From Bacteroidota bacterium (GTDB lineage: Bacteria; Bacteroidota; Bacteroidia; Sphingobacteriales; Sphingobacteriaceae): DNA of 55,723 nucleotides. The first letter of the stretch is position 1. Every line of letters starts with the position of its first letter. The notes under the pieces are model-generated. The model had not been told where the DNA came from and did no database searches. It was given only the letters and a program-made list of their open reading frames with translations. The translations under genes and the position numbers were made by a program. The stretch lies in the NCBI GenBank assembly GCA_013288235.1, contig JABDCF010000013.1, forward strand, positions 1-55,723, read 5' to 3'. Shown here piece after piece: positions 1 to 8,284 of this stretch.

Positions 1-2
1 CG

Positions 3-1664
3 AAAATCTCAATAAATATAATTGCTAACCGCAATTATTACAAAGAAAACAAGGACAAACAATTAAACTTACTGGTTTATTATTCGGGAGCCATGAAGCG
101 TTACACACCAAAATTGGATGGCGAAGTGCTTGGCCTTGATTTACCTGCAAATACTTTCCCTACAGGTATAGTGCAGGTAACGCTGATGTCGGAGACTGGC
201 GAACCGCTAAATGAGCGCCTGGTATTTATTCAAAACCCCGATCTTTTAAACCTTTCAATAGCAGCCAATAAACCGGTTTACGCAAAACGTGAAAATGCTC
301 AATTGAGCTTTAATGCCAAAAACAAAGATGGCAGCCCGGCTACCGGATCTTTTTCAGTATCAGTAGTTGATGAGAGCAAGATATTAGTTGATGAAAACAC
401 AGAGAATACAATTCTATCCTACCTTTTATTAACAACGGAAGTAAAAGGCTACATAGAAAAGCCAAATTATTATTTCGCGAATGTGACCAAAGAAACCCGT
501 GCCGCCCTTGATGCCTTGATGCTTACCCAGGGTTACCGCAGGTTTACATGGAAACAACTGATGAATGCTAATGCCCCGGCCGCAGCAAACACCTATACCC
601 CCGAAAAACAGATCGATATTTCAGGTTTATTAAAAACAAAAGGCGGTGAACCCATCCCTAATTGCCAGCTAACTTTAGTTGCAAAAATGGGCGGCTCGGT
701 TTCAGTACAAGTAACTGATGCGCAGGGCAGGTTTGTATTTCCAAATATACCATTTGAAACCGGCGATCAATTTATTTTAAAAACGCAATCTTCAGCAGGC
801 AAAAAGTCGGTACTTACGTTGGATAACCCCCAACCGGGGCCTGGCGTAATATCAGGAAATGTTATAGATGCTACATACAACGCAAATGCAGATATTCTTG
901 CTTCCCTGCAAAATAACCAGGGGCAGGGCATTATAACAGCCAGCACAGGAACAACTAACCTGCTGGTAAAAAATGAAAAAATAAGCCAAAAAAGGTCCGA
1001 CAGCTATCGGTCGTCCAGTTTAGCAGGCCCGGGGCATGCAGACCAGGTAATAATGGGCGATGACATTAAAAATGCGCCATCATTATCTATAGGTTTAACC
1101 GGCATCGCACATGGGATTCAATTTACATTTGGCGTTCCTGCTTTATTAACAGGAAAAACCGTTTCAGGTTCTATGGGAGGATCAGAAAATGCTGAATCTA
1201 TGCTGGTGGTGGTCGACGGCGTAGAGATAGGCGGGGATTCAAATATCGATCTTTATAACCCTGGCTCCGTTGAGACAGTTGAAATTTTAAAGGGCGCTAA
1301 TGCGGCCATTTATGGCATGGCCGGCGGCCAGGGAGTTATGGTGATCACCACCAGGCAGGGGGGAATGTCAAATCAGTCCCTTAGTAAAGAAATGTCGCCC
1401 GGTATTTTCGCCATAGAGCCAAAAGGGTTTTATAAAGCACGCGAGTTTTATTCGCCCAGCTATAGCACCAATCAAACTGTGAGTAACGTTGCCGATCAGC
1501 GTACAACTATATTCTGGAAACCAGATGTTACCACTGACACCGGCGGAAATGCTTCAGTTAACTTTTATAATGCCGATGGGCCTGGTACATACCGGGTTGA
1601 AATACAGGGCATTGATAACAACGGCAATTTAGGCATGCAGGTTTTTAGGTATAAAGTTCAATAG
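3..1664 (+). CDS. MG2/TonB-plug-like secreted protein, paralogue 1 (5' end cut by window)
   Basis: The frame is open from base 3, so the true start lies outside the window; the ATG at 93 is internal, because residues before it (ending LVYYSGA) align with LLIYSGN in the paralogue at 3310. The visible ~553 residues match that paralogue from about residue 265 onward. In order: Ig/macroglobulin-like segments (TGIVQVTL, FSVSVVDE), the family motif LMLTQGYRRFTWKQ, a carboxypeptidase-regulatory-like segment (ISGLLKTKGGEPIPN), a plug-like region (SLAGPGHADQV, LVVVDGVEI, VEILKGANAAIYG, GVMVITTRQGG), and a C-terminal module (FYKAREFYSP, TIFWKP, GTYRVEIQGID). No beta-barrel follows the plug. It is the most divergent copy and is separated from the other four by chrA. 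Function unknown. Family resemblance is by motif reading only. Confidence 0.8.
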   Translation, partial: KISINIIANRNYYKENKDKQLNLLVYYSGAMKRYTPKLDGEVLGLDLPANTFPTGIVQVTLMSETGEPLNERLVFIQNPDLLNLSIAANKPVYAKRENAQLSFNAKNKDGSPATGSFSVSVVDESKILVDENTENTILSYLLLTTEVKGYIEKPNYYFANVTKETRAALDALMLTQGYRRFTWKQLMNANAPAAANTYTPEKQIDISGLLKTKGGEPIPNCQLTLVAKMGGSVSVQVTDAQGRFVFPNIPFETGDQFILKTQSSAGKKSVLTLDNPQPGPGVISGNVIDATYNANADILASLQNNQGQGIITASTGTTNLLVKNEKISQKRSDSYRSSSLAGPGHADQVIMGDDIKNAPSLSIGLTGIAHGIQFTFGVPALLTGKTVSGSMGGSENAESMLVVVDGVEIGGDSNIDLYNPGSVETVEILKGANAAIYGMAGGQGVMVITTRQGGMSNQSLSKEMSPGIFAIEPKGFYKAREFYSPSYSTNQTVSNVADQRTTIFWKPDVTTDTGGNASVNFYNADGPGTYRVEIQGIDNNGNLGMQVFRYKVQ

Positions 1665-1687
1665 GCTACCGGCAAGCCAATTAAATT

Positions 1688-1732
1688 AAACCCATTAAGC
1701 TTATGATATACCATCGTGACCTTAATGGGTTT
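1688..1732 (+). terminator. Hairpin after paralogue 1
   Basis: A perfect 12-bp inverted repeat (AAACCCATTAAG / CTTAATGGGTTT) with a 21-nt loop lies 24 bases after the stop of paralogue 1. The T-run after it is poor, so it may act as a 3'-end processing or stability hairpin rather than a strong intrinsic terminator. Confidence 0.5.
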
Positions 1733-1916
1733 GTTGATTAATTCCAAAAATCTCTTTCGGCAAATTTTCTTCTTAATGGGACTATTTATCGGGTTTGGAT
1801 AAGTGTATTATATCTCATTTTCTTTTTAGTTTTGTTCGGCGTTTACCACTGAATATGAAAAAAATACCTGTTTATAATTTGACGTTGCGTTAGTATGATG
1901 GATATGATACCGATCT

Positions 1917-3047
1917 ATGTATACTAAGCACAACATCAGGGAGGTTGCCCGGTTTTTCCTGCGATTAGGGTTTACTGCTTTTGGCGGCCCGGCAGTCCAT
2001 ATCGCCATGATGCGACAGGAAGCAGTGGTAAAGCGCAAATGGATGAGTGAACAGCATTTCCTCGACCTGGTTGGCGCTACCAATTTAATACCCGGCCCAA
2101 ACAGCACCGAAATGGCGATACATATTGGCAAGGAACGTGCAGGCTGGAGGGGTTTGGTAATTGGCGGACTATGCTTTATTATGCCTGCGGTTTTGATCAC
2201 ACTTTGCCTGGCATGGCTATATAAGTCTTACGGCCATTTGCCCCAGGTTCAGCCTTTTATTTACGGCATTAAACCGGCCATTATCGCAGTAATAGTTGCT
2301 GCAATTTACCCGCTTGCCGTAAAATCCCTGCAAACGCTTGAATTGTGGATTATCGGTGTAGTTTGCCTGCTGCTTTGTTTCTTCGGCTTTTCCCAGGTAC
2401 TGGTCCTTTTCGGCGCGGGCTTCGTTTCAATGGGGCTGGCAGCTGTCCGCTTAAGACGAACGAATACAGCGTCCTTATTTATTCCGCTCACTTTGCTGCA
2501 AACGCATGATAAAAGTTTTTTCAGCCCGGTAAATATTAGCCTGTTCCTTTCCTTTTTGAAGATCGGCGCTATCCTTTATGGCAGTGGGTATGTATTATTT
2601 GCGTTTTTGAACTCCGAGCTGGTTGCAAAAGGCATTATATCGCACCAGCAACTGATCGATGCTATTGCAGTGGGTCAGTTCACGCCCGGCCCTGTTTTTT
2701 CATCGGTTACTTTTATTGGCTACCAGGTAAATGGCATCAGCGGGGCAGTGATTTCTACCATCGGTATATTTCTGCCTTCATTCCTTTTTGTCGCTTTTCT
2801 TAACCCGTTGGTGCGTAAAATGCGCGATTCAAAACTTTTCAGCGCTTTTTTGAATGCAGTTAATGTAGCATCAATTGCGCTGATTGTTTTTGTTTGTTAC
2901 CAACTGGGCAAGGACAGTCTGACTACCTGGAAGGAAATTTTAATAGCAATTTGCAGCGCGTTTATTCTTTTTCGCTTCAAACAAATCAATAGCGCCTTTA
3001 TTATATTGGGCGGGTCAATTGCCGGTTATTTGCTATTGATGTTATAA
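1917..3047 (+). CDS. chrA: Chromate transporter, ChrA family
   Basis: A polytopic inner-membrane protein of 376 residues with the two homologous halves of long-chain CHR transporters. The first half opens with FFLRLGFTAFGGPAVHIAMM and contains the NLIPGPNSTEMAIHIG segment; the second half begins near residue 205 (LSFLKIGAILYGSGYVLF) and repeats the pattern with VGQFTPGPVF. The family exports chromate by proton-coupled antiport; sulfate transport has also been proposed for some members. The ATG at 1917 is used because ATGs just upstream (1895, 1898, 1904) are in another frame that stops quickly. It is shorter than many ChrA proteins but keeps both halves. No ChrB-type regulator is adjacent. 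It lies inside the MG2-plug cluster, probably by chance. Confidence 0.88.
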   Translation: MYTKHNIREVARFFLRLGFTAFGGPAVHIAMMRQEAVVKRKWMSEQHFLDLVGATNLIPGPNSTEMAIHIGKERAGWRGLVIGGLCFIMPAVLITLCLAWLYKSYGHLPQVQPFIYGIKPAIIAVIVAAIYPLAVKSLQTLELWIIGVVCLLLCFFGFSQVLVLFGAGFVSMGLAAVRLRRTNTASLFIPLTLLQTHDKSFFSPVNISLFLSFLKIGAILYGSGYVLFAFLNSELVAKGIISHQQLIDAIAVGQFTPGPVFSSVTFIGYQVNGISGAVISTIGIFLPSFLFVAFLNPLVRKMRDSKLFSAFLNAVNVASIALIVFVCYQLGKDSLTTWKEILIAICSAFILFRFKQINSAFIILGGSIAGYLLLML

Positions 3048-3220
3048 CCAAGCAAATAATCTGTTGTTTTATCTAAAATGAAAACCCAACAAAAATATAA
3101 ATTCCCAATTTTTATATAGTACCATTTACCCCCTCATCCGACAATTGGCAAATGCTGATCTTTACAGTATTAAAATTGGCAGAGTTTAATACTATTGATT
3201 TAAGCAGATCGCATTATTCG

Positions 3221-3252
3221 CTTACCTCCGGAGAAGCCCTCCGGAGGCTAAG
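3221..3252 (+). terminator. GC-rich hairpin between chrA and paralogue 2
   Basis: CCTCCGGA and TCCGGAGG (3225-3232 and 3240-3247) flank a 7-base loop, and the stem extends by CTTA/TAAG with one bulged base. It is 174 bases after chrA and 58 before the next start. There is no T-run, so it could be a weak terminator or a 5'-leader structure of the following gene. Confidence 0.35.
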
Positions 3253-3309
3253 TAATTAAACAGGTGCATTTTAATTAAATTATACCAATCCGCCTAAATT
3301 GTTAAACTT

Positions 3310-5766
3310 ATGAAAAAATTAATTTTCGCTTTATTACTTACAGGCATATTTAACTTACAGGCGCAAGGCCAAAGCGACGGCACCCAAAAAAATGCCCCAT
3401 ACAGGTTGAAAGCATACCTGTCTGATCATATTGCTGAAAAAGCTTTCCTGCAATTTGATAAACCTTACTATGCAGCAGGCGATACCATTTATTTTAAAGC
3501 CTATGTAACACTTGGCGAAGATCACCGCTTGTCAAACCTGAGCGGCGTGCTGCATGTCGACCTTGCGAACACAAATAACAAAATCGATCAATCCATAAAA
3601 TTACAACTCAACAACGGCCTGGCCGCGGGAGATTTTGCCTTGCCCGATTCGTTGCCAAACGGAAATTACACTATAAGGGCTTACACCCAATGGATGCGCA
3701 ACGATGGCGATGCTGCTTTCTTTTACAAAACCATCCCGATAGGTTCCTCCATTAATAAAATACCCGAAAGCAACACGAAGCATATTCCTGCTGCTTACAA
3801 TAAAGCCGACATACAGTTCTTCCCGGAAGGGGGCATTCTTGTAACCGGCATAAAATCAAAAGTGGCCTTTAAGGCCATTGCACCGGGCGGTTTGGGGGCC
3901 AATGTAAAAGGTATAATTGTAGATAATAACAATAGCACTATTTGTTCATTTAGGTCAACACACCTCGGTATGGGTTATTTTTACCTGCAACCCGAAGAAG
4001 GCAAAACTTACAAAGCCAGGCTAACCTATACTGACGGCACCGAAGGAATAGTTGATTTACCGTTACCAGAAGCAAAAGGAATAATTTTATTAGTCAATAA
4101 CGATTCCATCCCGCAGGCATCGGTAAAAATTGAAGCAAGCAACAGTTATTGTCGTGAAAACAAAAACAGCGAATATACCCTGCTTATTTATTCGGGCAAC
4201 ACAGCCACTACTGTTAAATGCAAACTGGATAGCCCGGTAATTGCCTTAACTATTTTGAAGCGGCGCCTGCATACAGGTATTGCCACCGTTACCCTTTTTT
4301 CGCCCACCGGCGAACCGCTGTGCGAGCGGCTGATCTTTGTACAAAATTATGATCAGCTTAAGCTGGATATAAACGCGGGTAAGGATAGTTATACTAAAAG
4401 GGAAAAAGTAACCGCAAAGCTCAATGCAGCCAACAGGGCGGGAAACCCAGCCGAAGGCCACTTTTCAGTAGCAGTGGTAAATGAAAACATGGCGCCGACT
4501 GATGAAAATACGGAGAACACCATAGTATCCAATCTATTACTAACCTCCGATTTAAAAGGTTATGTAGAACAGCCCAACTATTATTTTGCCGATACAAGCG
4601 CTAATGCCCGTAAAAACCTGGACATACTGATGCTTACCCAGGGCTACCGCCGCTTTACCTGGAAACAGGTGCTTGATAACAACAACCCGCCCGTAGCTTA
4701 TCAACCCGAAAAAGGGCTTGAAATAAGCGGCCAGGTAAAAAACCTGCTTGGCAAACCCATAAATAAAGGCACAGTTACTTTGCTGGCATCAAAAGGTGGC
4801 CAATTGCTAAGCAGCGTATCTGATGACAACGGTGTTTTCCATTTCCAAAACCTTGTTTTTACAGATACCACACATTTTGTATTAAGCGCCGTAAATGCAA
4901 ATGGAAAAAACTCCACCAAGATGACTTATTTTACGGATAAAAACCTGCCTGTTGTAAATCAATCGCAGCCGGCACCCGAAATTCTTGATACGGCATTAGT
5001 TTCCCTTATTAAAAATGACAAATTGCAGCAGGATGAGCTTGTAAAATACGGGCATTTAAAAGGCATCATGTTAAAAGAGGTAAAGATAAAGAGTTTTAAA
5101 CTTGGCGATGATTACCGTACACAAAGCCTGGCCGGCGCCGGTTTTGCCGACCAGGTAATGCATGCCGATGAAATAGAAAGGGTACAAGGGCCACTTGGCA
5201 CAAGTTTAAACGGTAGATTACATGGCGTTAACTTTGTCAGGCTTGGAATGGGGCGAATAGTTCCCATGCTAACGGTTAACTCGATGATGGGTGTTGGAAA
5301 TAATCTGCCTGCGCCAATGCTCATAGTTGTTGACGGAACCGAGGGGGCTGATATTAACGATTTAAGTGCAAACGATGTTGAAACTGTAGAGTTGCTAAAA
5401 AGCGCGAACGCCAGTATATACGGGATGTCAGGTGCGGGCGGGGTGATTGTGATAACTACGAAGCAAGGCGGAGGATTAAAAACAAAGGATATATCTTCTA
5501 TCGGCATTTTGCCTATTGCGCCAATGGGTTTTTATAAGGCAAGGGAATTTTATTCGCCAAAATATGATAATGCTACTGCAATAACTGCACAACGTGACCT
5601 GCGCTCAACCATTTATTGGAAACCGGAAATTGTGACGGATAAGGATGGCGATGCCTCATTTGAATATTATAATGCTGACGGCACAGGCACGTACCGGGTG
5701 GTAATTGAGGGCATTGATGACAAAGGTAATTTGGGCAGGCAGGTGTATAGGTATAAGGTTGAATAA
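3310..5766 (+). CDS. MG2/TonB-plug-like secreted protein, paralogue 2
   Basis: 818 residues with a signal peptide (1 to ~20). Residues ~41-130 form an MG2-type domain with the hallmark FDKPYYAAGDTIYFKAYV, as in bacterial alpha-2-macroglobulins; QFFPEGG (~169-175) opens further macroglobulin/Ig-like segments to ~440. The family motif LMLTQGYRRFTWKQ is at ~440-453, a carboxypeptidase-regulatory-like fold at ~470-540, and a TonB-plug-like domain at ~600-720 (SLAGAGFADQV, GTSLNGRLHGVNF, LIVVDGTEG, VETVELLKSANASIYG, GVIVITTKQGG). The last ~85 residues form a conserved module (FYKAREFYSP, TIYWKPEIVTD, GTYRVVIEGIDDKGN). There is no thioester motif and no beta-barrel, so it is neither a protease-trapping macroglobulin nor a transporter by itself. 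It is probably periplasmic or outer-membrane-associated. The next paralogue starts 11 bases later, suggesting co-transcription. Function unknown. Confidence 0.85.
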   Translation: MKKLIFALLLTGIFNLQAQGQSDGTQKNAPYRLKAYLSDHIAEKAFLQFDKPYYAAGDTIYFKAYVTLGEDHRLSNLSGVLHVDLANTNNKIDQSIKLQLNNGLAAGDFALPDSLPNGNYTIRAYTQWMRNDGDAAFFYKTIPIGSSINKIPESNTKHIPAAYNKADIQFFPEGGILVTGIKSKVAFKAIAPGGLGANVKGIIVDNNNSTICSFRSTHLGMGYFYLQPEEGKTYKARLTYTDGTEGIVDLPLPEAKGIILLVNNDSIPQASVKIEASNSYCRENKNSEYTLLIYSGNTATTVKCKLDSPVIALTILKRRLHTGIATVTLFSPTGEPLCERLIFVQNYDQLKLDINAGKDSYTKREKVTAKLNAANRAGNPAEGHFSVAVVNENMAPTDENTENTIVSNLLLTSDLKGYVEQPNYYFADTSANARKNLDILMLTQGYRRFTWKQVLDNNNPPVAYQPEKGLEISGQVKNLLGKPINKGTVTLLASKGGQLLSSVSDDNGVFHFQNLVFTDTTHFVLSAVNANGKNSTKMTYFTDKNLPVVNQSQPAPEILDTALVSLIKNDKLQQDELVKYGHLKGIMLKEVKIKSFKLGDDYRTQSLAGAGFADQVMHADEIERVQGPLGTSLNGRLHGVNFVRLGMGRIVPMLTVNSMMGVGNNLPAPMLIVVDGTEGADINDLSANDVETVELLKSANASIYGMSGAGGVIVITTKQGGGLKTKDISSIGILPIAPMGFYKAREFYSPKYDNATAITAQRDLRSTIYWKPEIVTDKDGDASFEYYNADGTGTYRVVIEGIDDKGNLGRQVYRYKVE

Positions 5767-5777
5767 CAGTTTATAAT

Positions 5778-8210
5778 ATGAAAAATATAATTTCAACCCG
5801 GCAAATATTTACATTTTCACTTTGTTTGTGTTGTTTATGGTCATATGCCCAAACCAATAATGTTATTTCGCAAAATATAATCTCAAAACTGCAAGCCTTT
5901 TCAACTGTCCATATAGCCGAAAAAGCTTACCTGCAATTTGATAAATCCCTTTACGCTGCCGGAGATACTATCTATTTTAAAGCCTATGTAGCGATGGGCG
6001 AACGGCACGAGTTGTCAACCATAAGCAACGTGCTGCACGTCGATCTTATCAATACCGGCAATAAAATAGATCAAACCATAAAATTGCAGCTTGACAGCGG
6101 CCTGGCCTGGGGCGATTTTGCCCTGCCCGATTCATTGCCTGCCGGGAATTACAGGATAACGGCTTATACCCGATGGATGCGAAATGACAGTACCAACAAT
6201 TTTTTTGATAGGATCATCCCGGTAGGTTCAATTAAAAATGCCGCAATACCCGAAAGTATTTCAAAGCAGGCTGTACAAAAGTCAGGTAGCCATGCCGATG
6301 TCAGGTTTCTTCCGGAAGGGGGGAGTTTCATCACCGATATCCGGTCAAAAGTGGCATTCAAAGCTGTTGGGGCAGATGGATGGGGTGTAAATGTAAAAGG
6401 GGTGGTAGTGGACAATACCGGTAAGGAAGTCACCTCATTTTCATCGGTGCATTTAGGCATGGGTTATTTTTACTTAGACCCTGAAGAGGGCAAATCATAT
6501 AAAGCCAGGCTAACTTATGCTGATGGAACGCAAAACATAGTTGACATACCAAAACCGGATACGACAGGCGTAGCTTTAGCCATCGACAACGACTCGATAC
6601 CAAAAGCATCGGTAAGCATAATTGCCAACAAGGCTTATTATCATGAAAACAAAGGCAAGAATTATTTACTGGTCATATATTCAGGAGGCGAAGCAACAAC
6701 TGTTACCTGTAAATTAGACAGCGCGATAACCTCCATATTTATACTTAAAAGAAAGCTGCATACGGGCATCGCCACAGTTACATTATTTTCGGCTACAGGC
6801 GAACCGTTGTGCGAACGTTTGATCTATGTGCAAAATTACGACCAGCTCACGCTGAATGTAAACAGTGATAAAGGGACATACTCCAAAAGAGAAAAAGTAA
6901 ACATAAAGCTTAGCGCTATAAACAGGGCGGGTGGTCCTGCCAAAGGTCATTTTTCAGTAGCAGTTACCGATGAAAACAAAGTACCTTTGGATGAGGTCGG
7001 CGAAAATACGATCTTATCAGACTTGTTATTGACCTCAGACCTGAAAGGCTACGTTGAACAGCCCAATTATTATTTTACAGATACAAGCGCCAACGCCGCT
7101 AAAAACCTGGATTTACTGATGCTCACGCAAGGCTACCGCCATTTTACATGGAAACAGGTGCTTGATAATACTAATACACCCTTAGCTTACCAGCCCGAAA
7201 AAGCGCTTGAAATTAGCGGCACGGTAAAAAATCTGTTTGATAAACCAATTGCCGGAGGGACAATCGACCTGATACCATCAAAAGCTGGCCAGCTGTTAAG
7301 CAGCATTACTGACGATAAAGGGGTATTTCGTTTTTCGAACCTCATTTATAATGATACCGCCCATTTTGTATTAAGCGCCGTAAATGCAAAAGGGAAAAAT
7401 TCAACAAAGATAACTTTACTTAAGGAGATACGGGAACCCGTAATACCGGCAACCCAATTGCAAAACGCACAAAGTGTATCGGATACTGGCATGACAGCTT
7501 ATCTTGAAAACACAAAGAACAGCCGGAATGAACTTGTAAATTATGGTTTAAAAGGTAAACAGTTAAAAGAGGTAAAGATAACAGCAAAGAAAATTGATCT
7601 TTTTACAATAAGCAAAAATTATGGCATTGCTGACCAGGTTATCAGTGGTGATCAGATAGAATATGGAGGCCAACTCGCAGTCAGGTTAATGGGAAAGTTA
7701 CATGGCGTTAATTTTGTACCAAGTGGCGGTATTTTTATACCTGTACTGAGCAGAAACGCTCCTTTCATAGTCCCCATGGTAATCATCGTTAATGATGAAG
7801 AAATGCCCTCAGATTTTGATATCAGCAGCATAAATACAGGTTCAATAGAAAAGGTAGAGATTATGAAAAATGCAACAGTATCAGAGGCGGGAGTTTTAAT
7901 AATTACCACAACATTTGGATTACAGGCAAAAGATATAGCGTCTGTCGGCATTTTGCCCATCACCCCAATGGGTTTTTATAAAGCAAGGGAATTTTACTCG
8001 CCTAAGTATGATAATACTACCCTAAAAACCCAACAACGCGACCTGCGTTCAACCATTTACTGGAAACCTGAATTACTAACCGATAAGGATGGCAACGCCT
8101 CGTTTGATTTCTATAATGCTGATGGCACAGGCACGTACCGGGTAGTTATTGAAGGTATTGATGATAAAGGCAATTTAGGCAGGCAGGTGTACCGCTACCG
8201 GGTTGAGTAA
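5778..8210 (+). CDS. MG2/TonB-plug-like secreted protein, paralogue 3 (degenerate plug)
   Basis: 810 residues with the same plan as paralogue 2: signal peptide to ~25 (ending SYAQ), MG2-type domain (FDKSLYAAGDTIYFKAYV), FLPEGG segment, LMLTQGYRHFTWKQ, carboxypeptidase-regulatory-like segment (ISGTVKNLFDKPIAGG), plug-like region and the conserved C-terminal module. The plug is eroded: where paralogue 2 has SANASIYGMSGAGGVIVITTK, this copy has only NATVSEAGVLIITT, without the alanine-x-x-YG segment, and the VVDG strand has become IVNDEE. The linker before the plug (SDTGMTAYLENTKN...) is almost the same as in paralogue 5, and the C-terminal 80 residues are nearly the same as in paralogue 2. It lies 11 bases after paralogue 2, in the same apparent operon. 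Function unknown. Confidence 0.85.
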   Translation: MKNIISTRQIFTFSLCLCCLWSYAQTNNVISQNIISKLQAFSTVHIAEKAYLQFDKSLYAAGDTIYFKAYVAMGERHELSTISNVLHVDLINTGNKIDQTIKLQLDSGLAWGDFALPDSLPAGNYRITAYTRWMRNDSTNNFFDRIIPVGSIKNAAIPESISKQAVQKSGSHADVRFLPEGGSFITDIRSKVAFKAVGADGWGVNVKGVVVDNTGKEVTSFSSVHLGMGYFYLDPEEGKSYKARLTYADGTQNIVDIPKPDTTGVALAIDNDSIPKASVSIIANKAYYHENKGKNYLLVIYSGGEATTVTCKLDSAITSIFILKRKLHTGIATVTLFSATGEPLCERLIYVQNYDQLTLNVNSDKGTYSKREKVNIKLSAINRAGGPAKGHFSVAVTDENKVPLDEVGENTILSDLLLTSDLKGYVEQPNYYFTDTSANAAKNLDLLMLTQGYRHFTWKQVLDNTNTPLAYQPEKALEISGTVKNLFDKPIAGGTIDLIPSKAGQLLSSITDDKGVFRFSNLIYNDTAHFVLSAVNAKGKNSTKITLLKEIREPVIPATQLQNAQSVSDTGMTAYLENTKNSRNELVNYGLKGKQLKEVKITAKKIDLFTISKNYGIADQVISGDQIEYGGQLAVRLMGKLHGVNFVPSGGIFIPVLSRNAPFIVPMVIIVNDEEMPSDFDISSINTGSIEKVEIMKNATVSEAGVLIITTTFGLQAKDIASVGILPITPMGFYKAREFYSPKYDNTTLKTQQRDLRSTIYWKPELLTDKDGNASFDFYNADGTGTYRVVIEGIDDKGNLGRQVYRYRVE

Positions 8211-8284
8211 CAGATGTATTTTTAAAAAGATAACTGAATCGATTATCCGTTTATGTATATTGCATTAACCTGGATTATCCAATT

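Noticed and set aside
1826..2200. 124-residue minus-strand frame over the start of chrA
   Set aside because: Antisense to clear ChrA coding sequence, with no domain or signal of its own.
5112..5507. Long minus-strand frames antisense to the MG2-plug genes (also near 10111 and 13738)
   Set aside because: They recur at the same place in each paralogue because of shared codon use on the opposite strand.
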